DNA of 64,000 nucleotides from Rhizobium albus (GCA_030160035.1 BSNO01000003.1:124001-188000), one strand, 5' to 3'; shown: positions 21,943 to 30,915, counted from the stretch's first letter. Program-made: numbers and translations. The notes: generated by a model from the sequence alone, not told the origin.

Positions 21943-22833
21943 TTACGCCTTGGCGGTCTCCAACTGCTGAAGCGCATCGACAAGCTCATCGCGCCGCAGC
22001 CGCAGGCCTTTATAGTCGAGCTCGCTCCCCTGCAGCGCCTGAAGTTGACGCCGCAGCCCGGCAGCAAGACGGGGCCCATCGCCGTGGCGTTTCAAAACCG
22101 CGAGAGGATCCACGAAGATGCGGATCGTGAAGACGATGCCGCCGGTTTCGGGCAGCTTGCGCAACGTCTGCCGTTCCACCCGAACAAATGCCGCGAAAGG
22201 ATCGGCAAACGGCGCCCCGTCATAGGGCTGCGCGTGTGGATGATGCAGTTGGTCATCGCCATAGATCGACCAGTTGAGGCGCCAGACCGGCCGTTCGACT
22301 CGAAGATTATCAAACATCCGGGCGATCAGCTCGGCGTTGCGAGTACCCGCCTGAAACCCCGGAACCGGCGCATGGATCTCGTCCATCGAGCGATTGAATT
22401 TCTCGGTAAGCGACCAGGACGAGGGAAAGGAAAGCGACGCGGCCGTCAGCCGCCACGCTCCGTCGACCTTTTGCATGATGACGAGATCTTCCTGCACGAG
22501 CCGTGCGGCCCGCTTCAATGGCGGCACGGATGTGTCGCTGACATCGACGACACGATCCGCGCCGATGCGCATCCCATTGCCATCGATGCGATAGATGTGC
22601 GGGAAGTAGTCGGGCAGATGCTGCGTCAGCATCGCCAGAACTTCGTCTTGAGCCTGCCGGGACTGGGGCGTCTCCACGAACACGCGGGACGGGTGCTCGC
22701 CTTCGAGCCGATCCTTTTCCATCAGATACACATCGAGCCGATTATCCACTTCGATCCAGTCGGCAGGATCGAGCTGACGCAGGCCGATCGTGAAGGGCTC
22801 GGCAGAACCATCATAGGGGGTGTGGACAGGCAT
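21943..22833 (-). CDS. DUF3445 family protein (haem-dependent oxidative N-demethylase-like)
   Basis: A 296-residue soluble protein. Its visible features are PFTIGLRQLDPADWIEVD near the N-terminus, a long basic/aromatic middle with DLVIMQKV and PSSWSLTEKFNRSMDEIHAPVPGF in two blocks, then NWSIYGDDQLHHPHA and RVERQTLRKLPETGGIVFTI. These are characteristic of the DUF3445 family, some members of which are annotated as haem-dependent oxidative N-demethylase subunits. ATG at 22833 lies 2 nt past the parE stop, so translation may depend on the toxin-antitoxin message. No other demethylase subunit is adjacent. Confidence 0.8.
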   Translation of the reverse strand: MPVHTPYDGSAEPFTIGLRQLDPADWIEVDNRLDVYLMEKDRLEGEHPSRVFVETPQSRQAQDEVLAMLTQHLPDYFPHIYRIDGNGMRIGADRVVDVSDTSVPPLKRAARLVQEDLVIMQKVDGAWRLTAASLSFPSSWSLTEKFNRSMDEIHAPVPGFQAGTRNAELIARMFDNLRVERPVWRLNWSIYGDDQLHHPHAQPYDGAPFADPFAAFVRVERQTLRKLPETGGIVFTIRIFVDPLAVLKRHGDGPRLAAGLRRQLQALQGSELDYKGLRLRRDELVDALQQLETAKA

Positions 22834-22835
22834 CC

Positions 22836-23138
22836 TCAAGATCGGCCTTCCAGGACCCGGCGCCAGTTTCGGTGGCCTTCTGTCAGCAGCACCACCGTGA
22901 CCTGTTGAGACGCCAGGTCGATCTCGTAGACCACGACGTAGCCGTCGAAGACAAAGTACCTGAACCGATTGACGACACGCCCGGCATCTGGATTGGCTGC
23001 AAGAAGGGAACGGACACGCCTCTCCAACCTGTCGACAAAGGCAACGGCATTGGCGGGACTGTCTTTGGCGATGAAATGCAGGATGTCGTCGAAGTCGCCA
23101 TCGGCTGCTTGCGAGAACCGGACGTCGAAACCGCTCAT
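22836..23138 (-). CDS. parE: RelE/ParE family toxin
   Basis: A 100-residue type II toxin. The fold is recognisable from VRFSQAADGDFDDILHFIA, the ANPDAGRVV turn, then RYFVFDGYVVVYEID and the final VTVVLLTEGHRNW, which is the ParE subgroup pattern. ParE toxins typically poison DNA gyrase; RelE types cleave mRNA on the ribosome, and sequence alone does not fully separate the two. Its start overlaps the antitoxin stop by 4 nt (ATGA type), as in most such pairs. Confidence 0.88.
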   Translation of the reverse strand: MSGFDVRFSQAADGDFDDILHFIAKDSPANAVAFVDRLERRVRSLLAANPDAGRVVNRFRYFVFDGYVVVYEIDLASQQVTVVLLTEGHRNWRRVLEGRS

Positions 23139-23383
23139 TTCATGTAGAGATCACGGATCATCTGCCTCTTGCGCTCAAAAAAGGCGTCGTCGGCCAAAAC
23201 CACCTCCCCGCGCGCCATCTGAGCCTCGGAGTCCGCAAGCCTGCGGCTGAGATCCTCGATATCGGCGCGTTCCATCATCTCGCGCAGCGCTTCCTCCACG
23301 ACCTCGCTGGCCGAACTGTAGCGTCCGGCCGCGATTTCGGCAGCGATGAAATCCTCGAACTGCTTGTTGAGAGAAATCGTCAT
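23135..23383 (-). CDS. parD: ParD-like antitoxin
   Basis: An 82-residue ribbon-helix-helix DNA-binding antitoxin. The N-terminal strand MTISLNKQFEDFI and the helices AAEIAAGRYSSASEVVEEALR (in two parts) match the CopG/ParD family. The rest of the protein (ERADIEDLSRRLADSEAQM and on) is the toxin-binding tail. It should bind its own promoter and neutralise ParE. A 17-bp palindrome lies 32 bp upstream. Confidence 0.9.
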   Translation of the reverse strand: MTISLNKQFEDFIAAEIAAGRYSSASEVVEEALREMMERADIEDLSRRLADSEAQMARGEVVLADDAFFERKRQMIRDLYMK

Positions 23384-23414
23384 GGCAAAAGCTCCGTCAG
23401 CCAGGCTCTTTTTA

Positions 23415-23431
23415 GCACGCTGTACGCGTGC
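23415..23431. promoter_or_regulatory. palindrome upstream of parD, candidate ParD operator
   Basis: GCACGC-TGTAC-GCGTGC (6-bp arms, 5-nt spacer) in the 57-bp gap between the pepF stop and parD. It has no T run in the pepF direction, so an operator is more likely than a terminator. Confidence 0.45.
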
Positions 23432-23440
23432 AGGTCACCT

Positions 23441-25309
23441 TCATGCGGTTTCGTCCCTTTCCAATGCCTCGATCTCGTCGATCAACCCCTCGATCATCGA
23501 CAGCCCCTTGTCCCAGAAGGCGGGGTCGGATGCATCGAGGCCGAAGGGGGCGAGCAATTCGGAGTGATGCTTCGTGCCGCCGGCCTTCAGCATCTCGAAA
23601 TACTTCTCCTGAAAACCCGTCTCCGCGTTCTGGTAGACTGCATAGAGCGAGTTCACGAGGCAGTCGCCAAACGCGTAGGCGTAGACGTAGAAGGGCGAAT
23701 GGATGAAGTGCGGGATATAGGCCCAGTAGGTCTCGTATCCCTCGGAGATCCGGATCGCCGGTCCAAGGCTTTCGCTTTGCACCGACAGCCACAACTCACC
23801 GAGTTGCTCTGCCGTCAGTTCGCCCTCGCGGCGCGCCGCGTGAACCTTGCGCTCGAATTGATAGAAGGCAATCTGGCGCACGACCGTATTGATCATGTCC
23901 TCGACCTTCTGGGCGAGCATCGCCTTGCGCTCGCGCTTGTCCTTCACCTTGTCGAGAAGCGCCCGGAAGGTAAGCATTTCGCCGAAGACCGATGCCGTTT
24001 CGGCAAGTGTCAGCGGCGTCGAGGCCATGAGTGCTCCTTGCCGGCCGGCCAGCACCTGGTGCACGCCGTGGCCGAGTTCGTGGGCAAGCGTCATCACGTC
24101 GCGCGGCTTGCCCATGTAGTTCACGAGCACGTAGGGGTGGGCGGATGGCACCGTCGGATGGGCAAACGCGCCTGGCGCCTTGCCTGGTCGCACTTCCGCA
24201 TCGATCCAGTTGTCGTCGAAGAAGCGCTTGGCAATCTCCGCCATCTCGGGCGCGAAACCGGCATAGGCCGAAAGCACGGTGTCGCGGGCTTCCGACCAGC
24301 CGATGGCGGCCTGCGGCGTATCCGGCAGCGGCGCATTGCGGTCCCAGAACTCCATCTGCTCCATGCCGAGCCATTTCGCCTTCATGGCGTAGTAGCGGTG
24401 CGACAGCCGCGGATAGGCGCGCCGGACGGCTTCCACGAGCGCGTCCACCACTTCCCGCTCGACACGGTTGGCAAGATGGCGCTGGTCGGCAATGTCCTTG
24501 AAGCCGCGCCAGCGATCGGAAATTTCCTTGTCCTTCGCCAGCGTGTTGGTGATCAGCGAAAACGTGCGGAGATTGGCACCCAGCGTCTCGGCAAGCGCCT
24601 TGGCCGCCGCTTCGCGTTTCGCCCGATCATGGTCCTGCAGAAGGTTGAGTGTCGGCTCGAGGCTCATCTCCTCGCCATCGACCGCAAACCGCAGCGCCGA
24701 CATGGTTTCGTCGAACAAGCGGTTCCAGGCGCCGGAAGCCGTCATGCTTTTCTCATGAAACAGCTGCTCGACCCGCTCTTCCAGCTGGTAAGGCTTGTCC
24801 TGCCTGAGATCGACGATCCATGGACGGTAATGCCCCGTCAGCTGATCCCGATCCATGGCTGCGTCGACCCGCGCATCCTCGATCGCGTTCAATTCGAGCG
24901 AGAAGAACAGGAGATGCGAGCCGGCATCCGTCAGCTTAGCCTGCATGTCGCCGTAGAACTTGGCGTTCGCAGGGTTGCTCGTGTCGGAAAAATACAAAAG
25001 GCCCGCATAGGAGATGATGCGGCCCAGCCGCTCTTCGATCGCTTCATAGGCGGCAATCGCCGCGCCCAGACCATCGTCACCGTCTTTTCCGGCCGCCTCG
25101 CTGAGCTTGCCCTTCCAGCGCGCGGCGAAGGCTTGTGCATCGGCAAGCCCCTGCGCCAAATCGCTTTTCAACGCGTCGCTGTCCGGGCTCGGATAAAGGT
25201 CCGCAAGCTGCCAGGTCGGCAATGCGCCGAGATCGGCAGCAGGACGCCGTGCCGCTGCCACTGCCACTTCGCTCGCCATAGACACTTGTTTCGCCACGAC
25301 ATTCGTCAT
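23441..25309 (-). CDS. pepF: M3 family oligoendopeptidase F
   Basis: A cytoplasmic zinc metallopeptidase of 622 residues that degrades short peptides. The zinc site HELGH is in TLAHELGHGVHQVL (about residues 408-421). The third ligand region LAETASVFGEM follows about 25 residues later, as in the M3B subfamily, and the C-terminal YVYAYAFGDCLV block is typical of PepF. The length is normal. The N-terminal 30 residues are Ala-rich and variable. It lies upstream of the parDE pair, with 57 bp between. Confidence 0.95.
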   Translation of the reverse strand: MTNVVAKQVSMASEVAVAAARRPAADLGALPTWQLADLYPSPDSDALKSDLAQGLADAQAFAARWKGKLSEAAGKDGDDGLGAAIAAYEAIEERLGRIISYAGLLYFSDTSNPANAKFYGDMQAKLTDAGSHLLFFSLELNAIEDARVDAAMDRDQLTGHYRPWIVDLRQDKPYQLEERVEQLFHEKSMTASGAWNRLFDETMSALRFAVDGEEMSLEPTLNLLQDHDRAKREAAAKALAETLGANLRTFSLITNTLAKDKEISDRWRGFKDIADQRHLANRVEREVVDALVEAVRRAYPRLSHRYYAMKAKWLGMEQMEFWDRNAPLPDTPQAAIGWSEARDTVLSAYAGFAPEMAEIAKRFFDDNWIDAEVRPGKAPGAFAHPTVPSAHPYVLVNYMGKPRDVMTLAHELGHGVHQVLAGRQGALMASTPLTLAETASVFGEMLTFRALLDKVKDKRERKAMLAQKVEDMINTVVRQIAFYQFERKVHAARREGELTAEQLGELWLSVQSESLGPAIRISEGYETYWAYIPHFIHSPFYVYAYAFGDCLVNSLYAVYQNAETGFQEKYFEMLKAGGTKHHSELLAPFGLDASDPAFWDKGLSMIEGLIDEIEALERDETA

Positions 25310-25474
25310 CGATAGATGTCCTCCAATGAAACGGTCCGACGCCGTCGAACGCCGTTTGCGCCGTTCTGAAACGCGACCGTTAAAATGCGAGCCTTTCCGG
25401 CAAGCTGATCTTGAAGCTCCTGTGGGACTCTCCGGTCGAGCGTCCGATCCTTCAAGAGAAGAGTCCTAGCGAAC

Positions 25475-27037
25475 ATGGACCAGACAGCAAGCCCCAATGT
25501 CCTCGTCGTCGACGATGATCCTGTCCAGCGGCGCCTTTTGAAGGCCGCCGTCGAGCATATGGGCGGCAAAGCCTTCATGGCCGAGGACGGCGACATCGCG
25601 CTGGAGTTCCTGACGACCAGGCGTGATCCGATCGCCATCGTTGTGCTGGATCTCAAAATGCCGCGCATGGACGGGCTGGAGGTCATGCGGCGCATGACGC
25701 AATCCGGCATCGAAGTGCCGGTGATCGTGCAGACCGGTCATGGCGGCATCGAAACGGTTGTCGAGGCGATGCGGGCAGGGGCCTTCGACTTCGTGGTCAA
25801 GCCGGTGGCGCCGGAGCGTCTCGCGGTTTCGATTCGAAACGCACTCAAGGTCGATCAGAGCGAAGAGCGCCATGCAGGTTTCCGAATGGATCCCGGCACG
25901 GGCATGGTCTCGGCAAGCCCGGCCATGGAGCGGGTCATGCATTTGGCGCAGCGCGCCGCGGCATCGTTGATCCCCGTCGTCATCGAAGGGGAATCGGGTG
26001 TCGGCAAGGAAAAGATCGCGCGCACCATCCAGCGCGCCAGCGATCGTCGCCACAAGCCCTTCGTCACCGTCAACTGCGGGGCCATCCCCGACAAGCTGGT
26101 GGAAAGCGTCCTCTTCGGCCATGAGCGCGGTGCATTCACCGGTGCCACCGAAAAGCACCGTGGCAAGTTCATGGAAGCAAATGGCGGCACGCTGTTCCTC
26201 GATGAGATCGGCGATCTGTCGCCCGACATCCAGGTCAAGCTGCTGCGCGCGGTGCAGGATGGCGAAATCGAAACCGTCGGCGCGCGCCAAAGCGCCAAGG
26301 TGGATGTGCGGCTGATCTCCGCGACCAACAAGAACCTCATCGAAGAGGTGAAGGCGGGTCGCTTCCGTGAAGACCTCTATTACCGTCTGAACGTCTTCCC
26401 GATCACGGTGCCGCCGCTGCGCAACCGCAAGGAAGATGTTCCGATGCTGGTGCGCAGCTTCGCCGATCGCTTCGGGCGCGAGCATGGGCTTCGCGGGCCG
26501 GTGTCGATCAGCCCGGAAGTGCTTGCGATGCTGACGGCCTATGACTGGCCGGGCAATGTCAGGCAGCTCGAAAATGCCGTCTTCCGCGCCGTCGTGCTCT
26601 GTGACGACGGCCTGCTGACACCCGATCTCTTTCCCCAGATCGCGGCGCAGCTGCCGGGCTACGATGTTCGCGAGGCCGGTGCGGGCCAACGGGTCGCGGT
26701 GTCCGACGCGCCGTCGCTCTCCATGCCGGACATACCGTTGCAGCGTGGTTTTGCCGAAAGCCAGCAACGGATCACGACCGGACTGTCGCTCGGCGACCTC
26801 GGGACAACAGCAAAGACGGGCAGTGCTGCCCGCGGCATGATCAACGCGATCGGCGATGACGGGGAAATGCGCACCCTCAGCGAGGTCGAGGAAGAAGTCA
26901 TCCGCTTCGCGCTGCAGTTCTATTCGGGACAGATGAGCGAGGTGGCACGCCGTCTCGGAATCGGTCGCTCGACGCTCTACCGCAAGATCAAGGACTATGG
27001 TATCGACGCCGGGAAGACGATCGAAATCGAGGCCTGA
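25475..27037 (+). CDS. sigma54-dependent response regulator (NtrC family)
   Basis: A 520-residue activator of sigma54 promoters. The receiver domain (about 8-120) has the acidic pocket DDD (13-15) and the phosphoacceptor Asp59 in VVLDLKMPRMDG. The AAA+ domain (about 145-375) has the Walker A GESGVGKE (about 173), the sigma54 contact loop GAFTGA (about 219), the Walker B LFLDEIGDLS and DWPGNVRQLEN. A variable linker (about 390-455) precedes the Fis-type HTH at 486-508 (VARRLGIGRSTLYRKIKDYG). No histidine kinase gene is adjacent, so it is an orphan regulator here. Confidence 0.93.
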   Translation: MDQTASPNVLVVDDDPVQRRLLKAAVEHMGGKAFMAEDGDIALEFLTTRRDPIAIVVLDLKMPRMDGLEVMRRMTQSGIEVPVIVQTGHGGIETVVEAMRAGAFDFVVKPVAPERLAVSIRNALKVDQSEERHAGFRMDPGTGMVSASPAMERVMHLAQRAAASLIPVVIEGESGVGKEKIARTIQRASDRRHKPFVTVNCGAIPDKLVESVLFGHERGAFTGATEKHRGKFMEANGGTLFLDEIGDLSPDIQVKLLRAVQDGEIETVGARQSAKVDVRLISATNKNLIEEVKAGRFREDLYYRLNVFPITVPPLRNRKEDVPMLVRSFADRFGREHGLRGPVSISPEVLAMLTAYDWPGNVRQLENAVFRAVVLCDDGLLTPDLFPQIAAQLPGYDVREAGAGQRVAVSDAPSLSMPDIPLQRGFAESQQRITTGLSLGDLGTTAKTGSAARGMINAIGDDGEMRTLSEVEEEVIRFALQFYSGQMSEVARRLGIGRSTLYRKIKDYGIDAGKTIEIEA

Positions 27038-27104
27038 GCGGGGATTTTCGCAGCAAATCCAGTGCATGTTCGAGCCAGCCGCCGGATAAATCGGGGCGAT
27101 CGCT

Positions 27105-27133
27105 TTGACTGTTTAGGTGTTGTTAGTTATTCA
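27105..27133 (+). promoter_or_regulatory. sigma70-type promoter of the DUF882 gene
   Basis: TTGACT (27105-27110), a 17-nt spacer, and TATTCA (27128-27133), about 105 bp before the start codon. Confidence 0.45.
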
Positions 27134-27238
27134 TTCACTACATTGCATCCTTGGCCGGCCCTGTTGCCGGCGGGCCACGGTTGCAGCTTCGTTTGGGGCG
27201 GCCGGGGATCTGACTAAAAAACGAACCTGCTTGTGGGG

Positions 27239-29233
27239 ATGATTTTGGCAGTCAATTCGGGGTGCATCGAAAGCGCAGCTGCTGCGCAGGGCCTTCTTCG
27301 GTCCGTGACGAGCTGCTTCTCTCAATCCCTTCGCTGGGCGTTCGTCGCGGTTTTTGCCGTCGCGGTCATGTCTTTCGCCACAGCCGAAGCGTCTGCGCAA
27401 ACGCGCAGCCTGAAGATCCATTTCACCCATACGAAAGAGCGCGCTGAGATCGTCTTCAAGCGCAATGGGCGCTATGATCAGTCAGGCCTGAACCAACTGA
27501 ACCACATTCTCCGCGACTGGCGTCGCAACGAGCCGACCAAGATGGACCCGCGCCTGTTCGACCTCCTCTGGGAAGTCTACCAGGCATCGGGATCGCGTGA
27601 GTACATCCACGTCGTCTCGGCTTACCGTTCGCCCAACACCAACAACATGCTGCGTTCGCGCTCTTCCGGCGTGGCGAAGAACAGCCAGCACACGCTCGGT
27701 AAGGCGATGGACTTCTTCCTGCCTGACGTGCCGGTAAAGCGCATCCGTGAAATCGGCATGCGTTTCCAGGTCGGCGGCGTCGGCTTCTATCCCAATTCCG
27801 GCTCGCCCTTCGTGCACCTCGATGTCGGTAGCGTTCGTGCTTGGCCGCGCATGAGCCGCCAGGAACTCCTCGCACTGTTCCCCGATGGCAAGACCATCCA
27901 TCTGCCGCCGGATGGCCGCAAGCTTGCAGGTTATGATCAGGCGCTCGCCGATTACCAGCGTCGCGTCGGCGCTACGGAGATTGCGGTGGCCGGTGGTGGC
28001 TCGCGCAACAGCGATGGCGCCGGCAGCGGCGGTGGTCGCCGGAACTTGATCGCCATGCTCTTCGGCAACAACGGTGACGAAGACGAAGATGCGGAAGCAA
28101 TCGCTGCTCCGACGCAGGCTGCTGCGCCTCAGCGCAATGCTCCGCCGGCCACTGTGCCGCAGCAAGCTGCACCACAGACGCAGATCGCAAGCGTTGCTCC
28201 GATCCGTGCACCCGTCCCGGTCGCGCGACCCGTCATCGAAGCCGTGGCGCAGCCTCAAATGGCTGCTCTGGCACCAGCTCCGGCAGCTCCGGTTCCCGCA
28301 GCGCCCGTTCCAGCCGCGCCGCCTGCTGGCATGAGCTTGGCAAACGCCACCTTGCCGGCCAATGGTGCCAATACGCCGCCCGCCGCAATTCCGCAGACAG
28401 CTGCAGTCGAGCCCCCGTCGCCGACGGAAGCACCTGCCATGCCTGAGGTCCGTGAATTCGCCGATCTCTCCGGCATGTCTGTGCCGGTTCCGGAGTTCGT
28501 CGACCGCTCGGGCATCTCGGTCTTCGCAGCCAACGATGCGCCTGCCTTCGATGGCCAGGAAGTCACCGATATCCTGATGGCTGAGGCGACCCCCGAGGCG
28601 CCGAGTGCGGCATCGGGCGAGGCAACGTCCTCCGCGCTGCAGACCGCGCTCGTGCCGGCGCCGGTCGCGCGTCCCGAAATCGCGGCGATTGCTGCAGCGA
28701 CCGGGCAGGGTGCATCCTCTGTTGCCACCGATGCGACCGCCTCGGCAGAAGCGCCGGCCGTCGCTGAGGTTCCGGCACCAGTCGCAGTTCCCGATGAAAT
28801 CCGGGTTGCCTCGCTGACGCCTTCGCCAAGGGCGGCAAGCGACGCGTCTACTGGTTCCAGCACGTCTGCCGGCAACGATACCGCTGCGGGCGAGCCAGAA
28901 GGCCTGGCAAACCGCATGGCCGCATCTCTCGGCGCGACACCGCTGAAGGGCGCACGCCCGACGGAGCGGGAAGCGACCGGCACGGCCAAGCGGGCAATCC
29001 GGACGGAGCCGAAGCTAACCGAGACGATCGTATCGAGCTGGGCGCTCGATCACACGCGCCTTGCCAGCGTCTCGCAGCCGGTGAAGTCGCCGCGCTTCGT
29101 GGACAAGCAGCTGCGTGCCGCCCCCGAGGTCGTCTACACCACCGGCTTCTCGGCCGAGACGGTTGAGGCCAACCGCTTCACCGGTGCTGCCGTAAACTTC
29201 CTGAGCGTCGCCCGCTTCGAGGCGCAGCAGTAG
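27239..29233 (+). CDS. DUF882 (YcbK-like) exported peptidase with a long Ala/Pro-rich tail
   Basis: A 664-residue exported protein. A hydrophobic signal or anchor lies at about 30-52 (ALRWAFVAVFAVAVMSFATAE region), cleaved near ASAQ. The DUF882/peptidase M15-like domain (about 55-215) has YRSPNTNNML, the zinc-site pattern SQHTLGKAMDF and the second histidine in FVHLDVG. Relatives of YcbK/MepK cut peptidoglycan cross-links. The remaining 430 residues are low-complexity Ala/Pro/Val/Glu with no domain, ending in a short conserved-looking block (FVDKQLRAAPEVVYTTGFS). The ATG at 27239 follows an in-frame GTG two codons upstream. It has its own promoter and terminator. Confidence 0.85.
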   Translation: MILAVNSGCIESAAAAQGLLRSVTSCFSQSLRWAFVAVFAVAVMSFATAEASAQTRSLKIHFTHTKERAEIVFKRNGRYDQSGLNQLNHILRDWRRNEPTKMDPRLFDLLWEVYQASGSREYIHVVSAYRSPNTNNMLRSRSSGVAKNSQHTLGKAMDFFLPDVPVKRIREIGMRFQVGGVGFYPNSGSPFVHLDVGSVRAWPRMSRQELLALFPDGKTIHLPPDGRKLAGYDQALADYQRRVGATEIAVAGGGSRNSDGAGSGGGRRNLIAMLFGNNGDEDEDAEAIAAPTQAAAPQRNAPPATVPQQAAPQTQIASVAPIRAPVPVARPVIEAVAQPQMAALAPAPAAPVPAAPVPAAPPAGMSLANATLPANGANTPPAAIPQTAAVEPPSPTEAPAMPEVREFADLSGMSVPVPEFVDRSGISVFAANDAPAFDGQEVTDILMAEATPEAPSAASGEATSSALQTALVPAPVARPEIAAIAAATGQGASSVATDATASAEAPAVAEVPAPVAVPDEIRVASLTPSPRAASDASTGSSTSAGNDTAAGEPEGLANRMAASLGATPLKGARPTEREATGTAKRAIRTEPKLTETIVSSWALDHTRLASVSQPVKSPRFVDKQLRAAPEVVYTTGFSAETVEANRFTGAAVNFLSVARFEAQQ

Positions 29234-29260
29234 GCCCAAAGTTCCACTGACTTCATCGTG

Positions 29261-29299
29261 AAGGCCGCCGTTCGCTTCGATCGGCGGCCTTCTGCTTTT
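29261..29299 (+). terminator. rho-independent terminator after the DUF882 gene
   Basis: AAGGCCGCCG (29261-29270) and CGGCGGCCTT (29282-29291), perfect 10-bp arms, followed by a T-rich stretch. Confidence 0.8.
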
Positions 29300-29422
29300 C
29301 GCAAGACCCGCTATTCTGTGCCTATGCCAGCGCGATGCCGGATGCCGTACGTCCCCAGGCATCTTGCGCAGTCGCGAAAGCGTATCTATCGACACGTCAT
29401 CGTCCCCAAGGAACTTCGCCCC

Positions 29423-29926
29423 ATGAAATCGATGGAACTGCTGATCGAGCGTGTCATTCTCTCGGCACGCTGGATCCTCGTCGTCTTCTATGTGGGGCTT
29501 GCCGCGGCGCTGGCGATCTACGCGGTGTCGTTCATCTACAAGCTCGCCAAGGTGGCCGTGGATGTCTTCACCCTCGACGATTCCGACATGATCCTCGCGA
29601 TGCTTGGCCTTATCGATGCGGCACTCGTCGCGAGCCTCATCGTCATGGTCATGATTTCCGGCTACGAGAACTTCGTCAGCCGTTTCGACAAGACCGACAA
29701 CGACGAGATCTCATGGCTCGGCAAGCTCGATGCGGGCAGCCTCAAGATCAAAGTCGCGTCGTCCATCGTCGCGATCTCATCAATCCATCTGCTGCAGATC
29801 TTCCTGAACATGCAGCAATATGACGGCACACGGCTGATGTGGGCGACGCTGATCCACCTCGCCTTCGTCGTCTCGGCGCTGCTGCTCGGATTCCTGGAGC
29901 AGATCATGACGAAGCTGAAGGCCTGA
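29423..29926 (+). CDS. UPF0114 (YqhA) family membrane protein
   Basis: A 167-residue inner-membrane protein. Three to four helices are visible: WILVVFYVGLAAALAIYAVSF, then the MILAMLGLIDAALVASLIVMV stretch, SSIVAISSIHLLQIFL and the final LIHLAFVVSALLLGFLEQIM. GYENFVSRFD and SWLGKLD between them are typical of the family. Its function is not known. AAGGA lies 9 nt before the ATG at 29423; the longer open frame overlaps the preceding terminator and is not used. Confidence 0.88.
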   Translation: MKSMELLIERVILSARWILVVFYVGLAAALAIYAVSFIYKLAKVAVDVFTLDDSDMILAMLGLIDAALVASLIVMVMISGYENFVSRFDKTDNDEISWLGKLDAGSLKIKVASSIVAISSIHLLQIFLNMQQYDGTRLMWATLIHLAFVVSALLLGFLEQIMTKLKA

Positions 29927-29965
29927 TTGCGCGACTTCAGACGAGAGGTTTCTCGACCCTAAACA

Positions 29966-29997
29966 TGAAAAAGCCGCCGGTCGTGCCGACCGACGGC
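29966..29997. terminator. bidirectional terminator between UPF0114 and gapR
   Basis: An imperfect stem, GCCG plus CGGTCG (29973-29983) against CGACCG plus CGGC (29987-29997), with loop TGC and a T run on the minus strand. Confidence 0.6.
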
Positions 29998-30024
29998 CTT
30001 CGATGTCGAAATAGCGGGTGAGGC

Positions 30025-30285
30025 TCACTCTTCCGGCGCAGGGCCCATGCCGAGCGCGTGCAGATAGGTGTCCAGGATCGCTTCCTGTTCCATCCGCTCG
30101 TCCTTGTCGATCTTCCGGAGCGAGATCACGCGGCGAAGGGCCTTGGTGTCGAAGCCCGTGCCTTTCGCTTCCGCATAGACGTCCTTGATGTCGTCCGCGA
30201 TGGTCTTTTTCTCTTCTTCGAGGCGTTCGATACGCTCGACGAATGCACGCAGTTGGTCGCGTGCGACGCCGCCTGTGTCGGACAT
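30025..30285 (-). CDS. gapR: DUF2312 / GapR nucleoid-associated protein
   Basis: An 86-residue protein of the DUF2312 family, whose Caulobacter member GapR binds overtwisted AT-rich DNA ahead of replication forks and helps topoisomerases. The coiled-coil [20 protein letters not shown] (about 12-31) and [20 protein letters not shown] are nearly invariant in the family, as is the Lys/Arg-rich [14 protein letters not shown]. The terminator on its left suggests a monocistronic transcript. Confidence 0.93.
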   Translation of the reverse strand: MSDTGGVARDQLRAFVERIERLEEEKKTIADDIKDVYAEAKGTGFDTKALRRVISLRKIDKDERMEQEAILDTYLHALGMGPAPEE

Positions 30286-30413
30286 CGCTTACTCCTGTTG
30301 TCTCGTTCCAAGAAGGTCGAATTTTAAGCGTGTCAGGTGCCGCGCGGCGCGGCTGACGTCAAGTCAAACCTTGCCGCCGCGCCACATTCCCTGCGTGATG
30401 CGCCGAATGCGCA

Positions 30414-30737
30414 TCAGCCATGGGTCGCCTTAGTTGCGAATGAGGCTTTCTGCGCGTCTGTCGCCTCGGTCTGGTAGCGTTCCCGCCAAGCGTCATAGGG
30501 CATGCCGTAGACGATCTCGCGTGATTCGTCCTTAGTGAGCGCGATGCCGTCCGCCTCGGCAGCATCCTTGTACCAGTTCGACAGGCAATTCCGGCAAAAG
30601 CCGGCGAGGTTCATCATGTCGATGTTCTGCACGTCGGTCCGTTCGCGGAGATGCGAGACCAGCCGGCGGAAAGCGGCTGCCTCGAGTGCGGTGCGCTGCT
30701 CGGCGCTGAGCTTCTGTTCGGGCGATGTCTGGTGCAT
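30414..30737 (-). CDS. DUF1244 family protein
   Basis: A 107-residue soluble protein of the DUF1244 family, which is widespread in alphaproteobacteria. The core FRRLVSHLRERTDVQNIDMM, then GFCRNCLSNWYKDAAE with a paired cysteine motif (CRNC), and YGMPYDAWRERYQ are the family hallmarks. No function is known; the CxxC could bind a metal. CAGGAGG lies 6 nt before the ATG at 30737 and fixes the start. It diverges from the DUF1036-pyk pair. Confidence 0.85.
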   Translation of the reverse strand: MHQTSPEQKLSAEQRTALEAAAFRRLVSHLRERTDVQNIDMMNLAGFCRNCLSNWYKDAAEADGIALTKDESREIVYGMPYDAWRERYQTEATDAQKASFATKATHG

Positions 30738-30852
30738 GATTGGCCTCCTGAGGACTCGTCCCGGAAATGGTGATCGATGGTGGCCGATTCTAGGCGTCGC
30801 CGAAGCCATGGGTCAAGTTGACGGAAGAGATGCCACTAAAGGCTCAGCTTCG

Positions 30853-30881
30853 TTGACATTGTCGGGTTCGCATCGCACAAC
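30853..30881 (+). promoter_or_regulatory. promoter candidate for the DUF1036-pyk operon
   Basis: A perfect TTGACA (30853-30858), a 17-nt spacer, and a weak -10, CACAAC (30876-30881). Confidence 0.3.
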
Positions 30882-30915
30882 CGAAGCAGTGATCAATGGA
30901 GAAACGATAGACACC

